Source: Pelodera strongyloides
Lineage: Eukaryota > Nematoda > Chromadorea > Rhabditida > Rhabditidae
Length of the DNA: 64,000 bases
NCBI GenBank assembly: GCA_036852015.1
Contig: JAANDG010000364.1
Coordinates: forward strand, 81,774 to 145,773
Direction: 5' to 3'
Under the pieces are notes generated by a model that worked only from the letters and a program-made list of their open reading frames with translations, was not told where the DNA came from and did not search any database. The translations under genes were made by a program, and so were the position numbers. This document shows positions 34,377-45,361 of the stretch, one piece after another. The stretch's first letter is position 1; each line of letters begins with the position of its first letter.

Positions 34377-37300
34377 GTACATTTGCATAATTTAGCATAA
34401 TGCTGAAAAGCAGGATATTCAGCTATGTTTGTCTGCGTTCTCGCTTTTGGCATTATCTCTCAACTTTTCTCGCGTTTCCAACTTGAACCAACTTTCTCCA
34501 GAATTCTTCAAACTTTTCACATCTTAGGGCGCGTTCGGGTTGCTCTTTCCGAAAGGAAAACATGCAAATTTATCGTTCGGGTTGGCTGTTTCCGAAAGGA
34601 TTTAATGCCTTGAGAAAGCCAAAAATACAGTATGAATTTGCATGTTAACCATGCTAATTCATACATTTGCATGTTCAACATGCAAATTCATACTGTGTTT
34701 TTTGCTTTCTCAAAGCATTAAATCCTTTCGGAAAGATCCAACCCGAACGATAAATTTGCATGTTTTCCTTTCGGAAAGAGCAACCCGAACGCGCCCTTAA
34801 ATGCGCCTATACTACCACATTCCTCCAGATCGTTGTATTTATTATTTTATTGTTTATTATAAAGATTTATGTCCAAATTTCTGTACTTTTTAGGCCTCGA
34901 CGATGAAACAATTTTATTTGCCGAAGAACATTTGCATCCTGAAAATATATCACAAAAACAATGTATGTTTGTTCTGCCGCTTGGACATAGTAAATTGCAA
35001 CCACAGTACCCTGTAGAATATTAAAAGGTCACACACTTGACATACTGTTTGTATGTATATGAACCCCTTTTTGCAATCTTGCTTCTGTATTTTCGAATTA
35101 CAGTAGATACACCAGCGAACAGTTCACGGTTCAACTACACTACCATGCGTTAGTCATCATAATTATTAATAACTTCTAATTATCGTTTCAGTTTGGTTCA
35201 AGAACTCCGATGTCGAACTGACGATAATGATTATAATTATGCTCATATTCTGCACAATTATATTCTGTGCTTTGGACATTTTGTTGATGAGGTACTTATT
35301 CATTCGTCCATTTTTGACTGTTGTACTTGACCTTGTTTCCGATAAAATAACGAAATTGAAGCAAACCAACCTTCTATCTATGCTTGTTGCTTGTCGATAA
35401 CTATTAGATCTTCTGCAGATATTATTACAATAATGAATTGGAGAATCAACTGATTGATTTGGACGATAAAATACGCAAAAAGGTGGAGAAAGTGAAAGGT
35501 GAGTGATTATTTTTCTCGCATTTCATTAATTGTTTGTGGTGCCGACGCGGAACTGCGCGCAATCGCCGAAAAAATATGTCAATGTGATTTGCGGGCTGCG
35601 GTCACACTAACGCGAGGTTGTGTCGGGTTTGAGATGGCCAAAGGAATCAAAGGAAAGCTTATGACAGGTGCGCCATGTTTTCGCCGCGAACCCATTCCTC
35701 GCCATCGCAACCGACGAGTTTCGGCAGTTCATTGATTGCAGATTATTCGGATACTCCTCCATTTGTTATATGTCGAACCGACGAGACTGCATCCAAATGG
35801 AAGAATATGGAAGACACACAACCAGCATATCCTAGGACAGTTCCTGTCAGTCTCAAGAATTTAGGTGAGCAGATGATAAGTGGTGGTGACAATGCCAGCA
35901 ACAGAGGGACGTCGAAGAGAGAGAGAGAGAGAGAGAGAGAGTCCGAAGACGTCGAGCACTTTCCTCGGGAACTCGTCGCCTACTGATCACGACCTATGCG
36001 ATCAAGTTATACGCTTTGAACAATATATTGAAACCCTTGCATAAAGGAGCACGCCCTTGAGGCGTAAAACATTATTTCTTTTTTTTTGTTTTGAACTTAT
36101 ATTGTGTTACTTCTTCGACACGCACTTGCACGATTGTCCGTTTTTTATTCCAAAAATAAGTTTCCAACGTAATTCAGGGAAAACGTAATGGATTGGATAA
36201 TTCCATCTACAGACAATCTTTAGAAAATCTAATAATTTTGTAAAAAAAAATCAAATATATTTTCAGCTGCGGTTGCCCATATATTGGCGAATACGCAAAC
36301 AATTACAAATGATTTGCTCATTCCACCAAATAGAAAGATTAACCTGGATGCCGCACAGAGCGGTGAGGAATTATCACAGGAACTGTAATATTATTCCTTA
36401 TGGGAGGTTAGGGAAGCTTAGGGAGAGACTGTCCTCCTCAACTTATATGGAGCCAACTCCCTTAGTGCTTGCTGTAGTTAGCATGCCTACTCCGCGCGTT
36501 GTGAGCATGGTATTATGTTTATTTTTTTTACACTTCTTGAGAATCCCTCTCAACAAGAGATTACTATATGAAATACAGGCTCTACACTTCTCAAAAGATG
36601 ATTCAATTTGATTTTAGCGCCTTCCCTTCCCCAATTCTATCAGATTCCTGATGGCGAATCACTACCGAAAGTACGTCAGGAACTATTCGTTCACAATCAG
36701 AGTCATTTGTATGGAGGTAATTTTCATCATTTTATTTTATCCTAGCTTTTAAAGCATGACATTTCTATGCTACACCATCTTGAATTCCACTGCAATTCAC
36801 AGTCTGCAAATTATCGGATCAAGTACATGTTCTTACATTTGAATTCATGTTGTGTGATTTGCCTTTCTTACTTTTATGCTTCGCAACAAAGGGGTGAGTT
36901 TCCAAAATCGTCTTCTAAATTTGTCTCTTCAGATTCCATCGGAGTTGACGTAAGGGAAGCCCTTCTCGAACGATTGGCTCTAAATAAGGTGGTCAATTAT
37001 ATTTTTCGTGAAACTCATGCTCATGCTTATGCTCACGGATATGAAAAAAAGAAAAAGAAATTGGATGCGCCGTTTTGTTCTCTGCCTTAGATTTTATTTT
37101 TACGCCACCTTGATTAGGGAGCAATTGACAATTGCATTATCCTATCAGAGCGTACATCAAGCATGTTTCCTTTGTCTCCCACTATTGTTGCCGTCTTGGA
37201 AGCTTGCAACTCTCTTTCTGCAGAACTTTATGGAGTTAAGTATGGCGAAAATTTGCAGTATTTTGGAACTACACGAGAATTTTTTTTTCGTATATATGCA

Positions 37301-37479
37301 GGTTTCGTGCAGAAATACGGTAGTATTGACAGAAGCACTCCGAATTTTTGGGATACTTGATAAACCCCATTAACGATTCTTTCTGGTATTCGTATTAAAA
37401 GTGTGATTTTCAGAGGGCAAAAGAAGGCAATTCGGTCTCGAAAAAGGAGCAGCGGACTGAAGTGGACAATAGATTGTAG
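34145..37479 (+). CDS. unidentified single-pass membrane protein
   Basis: Exons 34145-34157, 34894-34962, 35192-35291, 35419-35498, about 35658-35864, 36267-36362, 36618-36716, 36933-36988 and 37414-37479; about 260 aa. Residues 1-36 are acidic without a signal peptide (MKELGLDDETILFAEEHLHP), 37-59 are one strongly hydrophobic segment (LTIMIIIMLIFCTIIFCALD), followed by a charged stretch (ELENQLIDLDDKIRKKVEKV) likely to be a short coiled coil and a 150-residue polar tail ending VSKKEQRTEVDNRL. A positive-inside reading puts the long C-terminal tail in the cytosol. The acceptor of exon 5 is unresolved: the strong one at 35667 breaks the frame, whereas a weak AG at 35657 keeps it. All other junctions close in phase. 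Intron 1 carries a 270-bp palindromic MITE. I do not recognise the family. Confidence 0.72.
34527..34796. repeat. palindromic MITE (GGGCGCGTTCGGGTTG ends, TTA duplication)
   Basis: 270-bp palindrome centred near 34661: GGGCGCGTTCGGGTTGCTCT at the left and its reverse complement at the right, flanked by TTA on both sides. It lies wholly in intron 1 of the membrane-protein gene. Confidence 0.85.
35915..35941. repeat. (GA)n microsatellite
   Basis: GA run within the intron after exon 5 of the membrane-protein gene. Confidence 0.9.
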
Positions 37480-37959
37480 ATGCATTTTGTTCCGTTTCCG
37501 CTTATGCGATATGTTAAGCCTTGGAAGCCCATATGCACATTTTGCCTTCACCTTGGCCAACACACAAATGTATATACTCAGCCATGTTTTCTGGCCGAGT
37601 AAAATATCTAGCGGCTCACGTTAGTGATCTTGATGGCTTTCAGGGAAACGCTCTTTACATTGAATAGTTTAGTATTCATTTGTTTTCAAAACATTATTTT
37701 ATAACTTTCATTACGGTCTATTTCAAATGGCTAATTTACTCTTTTACAATTAATGTTTGGTGTCTTTTTTAATTTGTGTCGACTAATATTTACTTCATCA
37801 TTTTGTTGCAATGGTACTCGTGATTCAGATAAAAATTACGTACAGTATAGGATTTTGTTTCACTTACTTGTTAAATACGTCATTTGCGGTGTTTGTTTTA
37901 TTTCACTTCGTTTTTTTTTTGAAATAAAACTGTTTTCATTCCGATTCTGTTTTCCGTGA

Positions 37960-38120
37960 GTATGGCGATCTTCAACATTTGTGTGTATTTTTGTTCGCCT
38001 ATACCTGGCCCACATCAGATCAGGCGCACCAGCGGCGCACCGTTTTTGTATCCCTCGAGTCACTTTTTTGTATCCCTCGAATCACTGGGCGGAAGTAGGC
38101 GAGGGGTAGGTGGCACACCT
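37960..38120. repeat. interspersed repeat A, partial copy 3
   Basis: Shares GGCGATCTTCAACATTTGTG, CCTATACCTGGCCCACATCA and CAGGCGCACCAGC-type blocks with 13180-13280 and 49240-49340; only the 3' third of the repeat is present. Confidence 0.65.
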
Positions 38121-38537
38121 TTTTCTGTGTGTGCAAGGTTTTTATGTAAACCATTTTTTTTAACACAATCGCTATCAATACCATATTTTATATGAAAACG
38201 TTTCAAGAACAAACAATAACGTTTTAAAATCGTTTATGAAACAACACATTCAATACTATACACTTTTTCATTAATCCATAAACTTAATTGGTATCACAGC
38301 TACAAATCGAAAGAATATCACTGTCACAGTATGAACTTTCTTCGATTGACTTTAAAATTAATTCCATTTTGTTCAACAAATGCCTAGGGTAAAATGTACT
38401 ACACCGGACGTTTGAGTTTGAATTCAGTTGCTAGAATGCAAAATTGAGTAATGATAATTAACGATTAAGTGTATAAGCATGTACGGTGGCGCCTTGAGGT
38501 ACAGTATGCAAATACAGTATGCAAATCACATTCATAT

Positions 38538-40058
38538 TTAGTGTGCGAGGTTCCCCCGGTGTATCTTCCATGCGACGTAAGTGCTCCATATGAATCCGCC
38601 CAATTGCACGAAATTCACACGATGCCTCAGCGGAATCAAAGAGAAATTTAGTGCTTGCACCATTGGCCAAAACTGCAATGGAGTATCTATTAATAATCCA
38701 ATACTAGATACATTCCTGTAAATTAAGTGTGCTAAATGTAGCACTTCGATCGAGGCTTTCCACTGCCAAGTTTGTTTATTTGGTTGTGAGCACGTGCGTT
38801 ACGCCCGTTTTGTATGACACAATTGTTTTACCAAGGTTCCTGTGAGAGTGACGTGTAGCCAGTCTCTTGTCATTTGTTTATAGGCAACTGGCGGACTCTT
38901 TCCTTCCAAAACTCCCAGGTTGAACAAAACGATGGCGTTGATTACTGGCGTGAAAGTGAACTAAAATTTGAATATTCAAAGAAAGTTGTCAGAATAAAAT
39001 TACAATTCGCAAAGCTACTGTATACATATCCGAGGAAAATTTTCTTTTTGCAGTATGTGATACTTATTTACAAAATGTGCAGTTTGTGCATAGTATAGAA
39101 ACTGAATAGTAAGTATATTCATATGTAACGAACACATATCGTCATTCAGTGAAACATCGGACTATAGATACGTGTGTCACATTGTACGCTAGCAAAAAGC
39201 TCCGCCAATTACATTTTCAATTATTTTACGTAGTGGGGCAGGTTTATAAACAATTGTATAAGAATTGACAGGACTACAAATGCAGTCGACTTTTGTTGAC
39301 CCACCCCATCCTATCCCTTTAAAATCTAATTTTTGCCATTTTAATCAATACCTGATCAACTGCTAATCTTGTAAATGGAGCCCATTTCGCATTGGGGTAT
39401 TTGATCTTTTCCAATACGTGAAACCATTTGTTTAGGACCGGAGCCTAAGAATATTTTGCGAAATTTTCTGTCATAAAGTTGTAAACATACTGTAGATTGC
39501 AATATAAGATTTGTAGTACAGTAGTTGGATTTGGATCTAGACAGCGCCGACTTAGAACTCATACTTTTGACCAGAGTGATGCGGTGCGTTTTGAAGTAAA
39601 GTAAAGCTTTGGAAACTTGATAAACCAAAAGGACGTAGTAAAAACAAGCTACAGTAGGATGTTACAAGTAAGTAACAAACCATAAAAAGCCCCGCATGTA
39701 AAGCGAAACTTATTGTCCTTCTGCATTCATATTGTGCCAGTGGTCTTCTTTCTATTAATAACTGGGATACTAATTCTCCCGCACCACCGATGATACCTAT
39801 AAAGTGGAAATTCTCGCGTGTTGCTGTTATGGTAGCTAGGGTATTCTGGTACCGCGGAGCTACGAGAAAATATATTTTCAACGGCCTAACCTGATGTAAC
39901 ACATTGAACGAATACCGGTCGCTTAGTCAGTAAAGTGCTATAATGACGGAGTAGGCCAGTCATTTTTCCACGAGTAAGTCAGATTGCAACGAGTAAAAAA
40001 GCAAAATTTTCGGAAATGGACTACTTACAGGAACCGGAAACATTGAATCAATTTGCAT
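38538..40058 (-). CDS. Mpv17/PMP22 family membrane protein
   Basis: Five minus-strand exons, 40058-40029, 39890-39681, 39444-39352, 38960-38832 and 38672-38538, all joining in phase 0, give 198 aa, a normal length for the family. Family landmarks in order: VRPLKIYFLVAPRYQNTLAT, a GELVSQLLIERR motif where Mpv17 has GDxxxQ, RRTISFALHAGLFMAPVLNK, WFHVLEKI, LAVDQFTFTPVINAIVLFNL, GVLEGKSPPVAYKQMTRDW, and the C-terminal block FWPMVQALNFSLIPLRHRVN..IWSTYVAWK. About four membrane segments are expected in the inner mitochondrial or peroxisomal membrane; Mpv17 proteins are implicated in channel activity and metabolite or nucleotide homeostasis (family knowledge). The first exon (MQIDSMFPVP) rests on a strong donor GTAAGT and phase only; an alternative start is the second Met at 40043. 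The remaining exons are secure. Confidence 0.88.
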
Positions 40059-40154
40059 ATCCTGTCTATGTGAAGCCGCTACATATAAAAGGCATCGTTC
40101 TTCTTCAAACGTGGAATAAGAATTATGTCCCCAATGGTTCAAAATACGAATCTT

Positions 40155-40300
40155 CTGGCCGTGCACGAACAACGGGAACCTCCCAGGGTGGGGGAATTTG
40201 TCTCTGTGTTGTGTGTCTCTGATTCGTGTGATCCCTCTCTGTCTCTCACCTCCCCACTGGGAGGCTGGGAGCTTCCCGACGCGTTCGTGTATACGGCCCC
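40155..40300. repeat. MITE (GGCCGTGCACGAAC ends)
   Basis: Left end GGCCGTGCACGAACAACGGG and right inverted end GACGCGTTCGTGTATACGGCC; related in its tips to 4055-4193. It lies just upstream of the Mpv17-like gene. Confidence 0.65.
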
Positions 40301-41007
40301 TGCCTAACCTGTCTGATGTTCTTGGCTCGTTTTTTTTAATCATAATTTACTTCCGAAAGCAACTTGCTTCGCTGAAAGGAGCAGTGTATCTCAGTGCTAA
40401 AGACGGGAGGAAGCTCAAAAATCCATGAATTGACAGATTTGACGTCGTAGAGTGTTTGTAAACCGTATACTTCTATGTGCCAAGTCCGGCTAAGAGTTTC
40501 GACCGATAATCACTAAATTTGTACTAAAAATACCACGACCTCCATCAATTTTATTTTTCATATCATATAAAACATGTTCGCAATGCCTGCTGAAAACTGA
40601 TGAACAGGATAATAACATATTTTTTTATTAAATATTATTAATATGCACCTCACAAATAACTCAGAGTCCACTTAGTTTACAGAGGCAAAGTACCCATAAT
40701 ATTAGAGAGCTAACTAAACTAAAGGCGTAGTCACGCTAATACTGTAAATTAATAAACTAGTAAGAATATATACACAACACAGTGTGTGGTCTGTGGCCAA
40801 AATATAGGAAATGTGCTTAATTATAGTACAGTAGATTATTATCCATTAATTTAGAAGTACAGAATCGCAAAAGTATATTATAACACATATGTTGTTTCTG
40901 TTGTTCGTCAAGTTGTTCGTCAAGAACCATTATCATACATATTCAAAGTGAACTGAATGTAATAAGCCATATAAAAATGATTTGCTTACAAATGCTTATT
41001 AATTGAA

Positions 41008-42178
41008 TTAAAATGCGAAATGTGCATTCGGGAATATTTTCCTCAAAATGAGTGAAATCTGATCGGTTGATGATGCTGGCAGGTTCTGCAGTTGTGAGAT
41101 GAAAGACTGGCCTTCGGGAGCCTGTGTGGGTGGTCCCTCAAAGATGGACTTTGACCCGATCACGCCGAGAACTTCGTGGGTGGTCTCCAGACTTGGCAGC
41201 TCAATAGTTCTACTTGACGAGCCATATGATGGCTTGAGAGTCTTAGAAGCTCTGGTCAGAGACGGATGGATGGAGTTTGTGTATGACGTCTGGCTCTGAC
41301 CGTACGTATTGAAGGAAGGTAAAGGGGAATGGAACCCGGGTCCCGCAGGGATTAAGGGAATCGATTTCTCGTGAAAGAACGGGAGTACGGTACTGGTGCG
41401 AGGAGTGGAGGAAGTGATCACTTTGTAAAGTGAGGACCGAGACGACGGACGGAAGCGGATGATCTCGACGGAAGGCTCGGTCGACGAGAAGTAACCGTTC
41501 TGAAATGAAATGATTACAGGACGATGTCGTTTAGAAGAAACTTTTTACGGTTGCACTTAAATTACCTCAAGGAACGAATGTAAGCGCCTATTTGAATATC
41601 CTACAGTAAAAAGTCTACAGTTTCTCCCTAGTCACTATCCATCACTGAACAGCCCGAACTCATCAGAATACGCTGCACATCAAACATATCAGCATAGGGG
41701 TGAATATTATCCGTTGTCTAAATATCTGACCTCAATAATTTCGCGTGAAAGTGGTGGTGGTGTTGAAGGGGGATGGGGACGTCTTCTGCGCATCGGATCG
41801 ATCACTACTGCAAATAAACTTTATTGATTTTATTATTATTCTAACAGTCTTTTTTATATTGAAGGAAGAAAGAGAGAGCCGGCGAGAAGGAAAGGGAAGC
41901 GCGACAGATCGACGCAGACAGAGAGAATCAGGGATAAAGAGAGAGAAAATGTATTTATTAAAAAAACTGACATCGATTGGTGACTCCACCCGTGTATTTG
42001 GTGGGCGTGCATGCTAATTCAATTTCTTCAATATCCATCTCTGTGTCCTCCTCATTCCCAGCACTCTCTTCCACCTTTTCGCCGACTCGCGCACACTTCG
42101 GACGCCACAGTGCAGCGAGCTCTCTAAAATACTTCTTATAATTATGAATCAGAGCATATCGCAGAAGAAATAAGCCTC
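41008..42178 (-). CDS. unidentified Pro/Ser/Thr-rich protein, 5' end unresolved
   Basis: Three minus-strand exons, 42178-41990, 41807-41731 and 41499-41008, join in phase (189, 77 and 492 nt). The first codes for a hydrophobic/basic start (GLFLLRYALIHNYKKYFREL) followed by an acidic stretch (EESAGNEEDTEMDIEEIE). The second is Arg/Pro-rich (DPMRRRRPHPPSTPPPLSR). The third is a 163-residue low-complexity tail ending FPNAHFAF. No in-frame ATG precedes the first block; the first in-frame Met is MDIEEIELACT. Either a short upstream exon is missing or the acceptor at 42179 receives a spliced leader and translation starts at that Met. The first exon begins 172 nt beyond the stop of the DUF148 gene on the same strand, typical of a nematode operon. 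No family was recognised. Confidence 0.6.
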
Positions 42179-42350
42179 CTACAAATTGTTAAACCCTGAT
42201 ATTCCTAGTAGCAAGTTACACCCAGGAATCGTATGCAACAACCAGCGGGAGTCTCCCCCGCGGCATCACAGCGAGCCCGACGTGCGCGAAACTTGTGTTA
42301 ATGGGTACTACTTGAAGTTTTTTGGGGGAAACATTATTTTTCGTCCACCT

Positions 42351-44250
42351 TTAGTAAATTTGAGCGTATAATTGTAAGTTTTGTAGAAATAAACAAATCT
42401 CTGACTTCTTTGCACTCTCCGATAATCGATCGAAAATCTGCATCTTCTCTCTTCGGATCGCGTCAAGACGTTCAAATGCGTCGCGAGCTTCGGCTGATAA
42501 ATTCTTGAGCTGGAAAATGTTTGGCGAAAATATTTAAACCAAAAAAAAGTAGACGAGTTTCAACTAGTGCTCTCTCTCTTCTGATCGCGTCAAGAGAGAA
42601 GAGAGAAGTATAGCCTTCTTTCAGGAGGTATCGACTTTTATGGTTGACAGTCTCAAGTACATTGCTTGGATTCGCCGTAGAACAAACACATTTTCGCTAT
42701 TGTTTTTTATTTATTTATTCGTGTCCACCCCCACCTTTTCCTGATGTCGAATTGCTCGATTCTTTATAAAAGATGCAAATTGTTCGAGTTGTTTCTGGGC
42801 GATCAGATCCAAGTGCTCGGCTGCCCAATCTTTCAGTTGTTCAAAACGCTCGTTTTCCGATATCGATCGATTTTGTAAGATCTAAATAGGATTTAAAAAA
42901 ATAAGGCGGAACTAAATTCAAACATCTCTAATTTGCAACTTTAAATATTAAATATTTATTAACACATAAAATGTGTGCATCAATATGATGAAAGGTTGAC
43001 AAGCATCAATTGAATGGCCATGGTTTTAATTATCTTGAGCAAATTTATGTGAGTATTCGTACATTACCTCAAAAAAATCTGTATCTGTATCTGTATCGAG
43101 AATGTATAGTACAACTGTACTATACATTCTCGATGTAAATGAGAGTGCATTTCTTCGAAAGAATCTTCAGCTTAGAGTTTCTCAACCAAACCGCCGCGCA
43201 ATTTAGCCAACGACTACGCAAATGAAAGTTTCTATTTAATCCACAAATTAACAATAAACAAAGTCAGAGATATCTTTCGAACCTCGTTAGTTAAGAGGGT
43301 TATATTAATGTTCACCTGATTGAATTGATTCCTCTGTTCTTGAGATAGTCCAAGTAGAAAAGGCGTCTTCTGATGTGCTGACGGAGGAGAAATTGATTTG
43401 TGATTTAGAAGACGAAGTTTTATATCATCTGGTAGAGTGGACAGAACAGCGCGGGTGGCAGCTAGCTCACTGAATACACAACTGTCAGAAGTCAGGCGGC
43501 TAAGCACAATTACCATTAGCTAACATACTTACGTCCTAGACCTAGAACCAAAGTAGCACATCCTGGGCTGTATCCAGGAGTGTCACTGGTACATAAACGA
43601 CACCGTACGCAACGACGAATAACCTTTCACGACAGTTAATGAGGAGGTCATATGAATTATTATAGTCTCCCACCGTGCGCAATTCTTCGATGAAATGGGA
43701 AATTTGTCCCAAATTCTCCTCAAATCTCTCCTGTATTTCAATGGGAGCGAGTTTGTAAACGTTGGAAGTCCACATTCGGGAATCGTCTCGCGCCACTCAA
43801 ATTAGGAAAGATTATGATTAAGATATTTAATCCAAAAAGGAGGATTTCACCTTTACTTAGCTTCTCTTCTGAATTCCACTTTCTAAACTTTCTAAACAAT
43901 TTCGAACACTAACTGACACAAATTTATCCATTTCTAGGGTAGGTTCGAGTAAAAACTTCTCTAGCTCCCCCAAAAACCAAGAAAATTTGTCAGAAGTCTC
44001 AACTCGCTAAATACAGTAAGAAAACCCAAAGAGCTATCGGGCTAACAAGGTCTAATAAGGTCTAACAAGGTCTTTTGACCTTGTAAGAAATGAAAATGTT
44101 GTCTGAATTCACTCTCACCTCATCAATGATATCCGATATGCTAATTTGTGGATACGATGGTTTCTCCGAATCTTTCGATGTCCATCCATGACATACAGTA
44201 ATACCAGCCAACAAAATAAAGAGAAGTTGCGAATACGATCCTCGTTCCAT
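42351..44250 (-). CDS. DUF148 (SXP/RAL-2-like) secreted nematode protein
   Basis: Exons 44250-44119, about 43795-43624, 43469-43316, 42881-42735 and 42509-42351. Exon 1 is a signal peptide and short linker (MERGSYSQLLFILLAGITVC; cleavage near HG/W). The later exons give the repeated helical pattern of DUF148: PFLLGLSQEQRNQFNQILQN, ENERFEQLKDWAAEHLDLIA, then LKNLSAEARDAFERLDAIRR. Exons 3-5 join exactly. Exon 2 reads best as TSNVYKLAPIEIQERFEENL, which joins exon 3 correctly but is one base out of frame with exon 1; a micro-exon, another donor, or a sequence error must be assumed. Total about 254 aa. SXP/RAL-2 proteins are nematode-specific, secreted and of unclear function. Confidence 0.75.
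43096..43133. repeat. perfect 18-bp stem hairpin in DUF148 intron
   Basis: TCGAGAATGTATAGTACA, a 2-nt spacer, then its exact reverse complement; preceded by three CTGTAT repeats. It lies in the intron between exons 3 and 4. Confidence 0.9.
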
Positions 44251-45361
44251 TATTAAACCTACTGTAATAGAAATAAAGACTACTGTAATCATAAAATTAT
44301 ATAAATTGGGGCAAGTTCAACAAGAATCAAAGTTTCTACTCAAATGACCCAAAGACCTAAAGCTCACGGATAAAGCATGAGAACGATCAAGTTCGTGTGC
44401 TGTTGAAAACGCTCGTCGGCTCCGCCGTTCTCATTGTTTGTAAGCCTTGTGAGGAGGGTCTGATGGTTCCAATCGGGCTCGATTCCCACCCTTTAGGATT
44501 TGCACACACAACCAAACACTACACAATACCATACACCCGCAATACACAAACATTTGAGACACACACAGACACGAAGATTGGACTCAATCCCCGTAAGGGA
44601 TAGTATACCCAATGTATTCCAGATAAACGATTATGACCGTTTGGATTTTCAAAGAAAAACAACCTCAAATATTATGCTCTGCATGATAAACCCAGAACAA
44701 CCACAACTACTGAGGTACCAAAGTATTACCATTTCCCCCATATATATGTATTGTCATTCCGGTGGACTCGAGTTGCAATCAAAACCCCTTACAAACCACG
44801 ACAAAAACCTTGAGATCCGAGTCGTTGCTCGATCAAGCGCCTTTCAAACAAATGGTGAGGTGACACTTTAAGTGTAGTACACTTTGCCGCGTAGTACCCC
44901 CTAATATAAGCAAATAACCAAAACACACAACAATAACATGTAAAAAAAAGTGTTTATCAACAAGAACTTTATACATTGTTAACTGAAACGCTTAGACTAA
45001 AGAAGACACAAGTACAACCAAATACATGTAAGTGAACGGAAATAAAACCCACAGTTTAAAATGCTTAGTTTGTGTAAATAAAAGAGATCATTGGTCTTAA
45101 TTACCAGTAAGTGGAACATGATGTAAATGACAGCCTTGATGAGTCGAGATACGAAACAGAGACCCATAGTTGTAAACAAGCTATATAAACGAAACAACCT
45201 GAAAGCTATATAAACGAAACAATGTAATGAATGATAAATAAACCTTACATGCAAGTGCTACATGCGAAATTAGCATACGGGTGCCGGGTACACAAAAGGG
45301 ATATCGTATAATAACCTATTATAGCATTGTAAGACTGAAAGTCAATGTTCCTAAATCCTCT
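44251..45361. other. intergenic region
   Basis: Between the DUF148 start and the stop of the first MADF-BESS gene I see no exon chain or repeat family. A minus-strand TCTATTACAG at 44262-44271, 12 nt before the DUF148 ATG, is a possible spliced-leader acceptor. Confidence 0.4.

Noticed and set aside
39540..39660. Alternative Mpv17 exon reading CFYYVLLVYQV
   Set aside because: It does not join in phase, and the exon at 39444-39352 (APVLNKWFHVLEK) matches the family and closes every junction.
41745..42017. Plus-strand Arg/Glu-rich 90-codon ORF
   Set aside because: Shadow of a GA-rich intron and of minus-strand exons.
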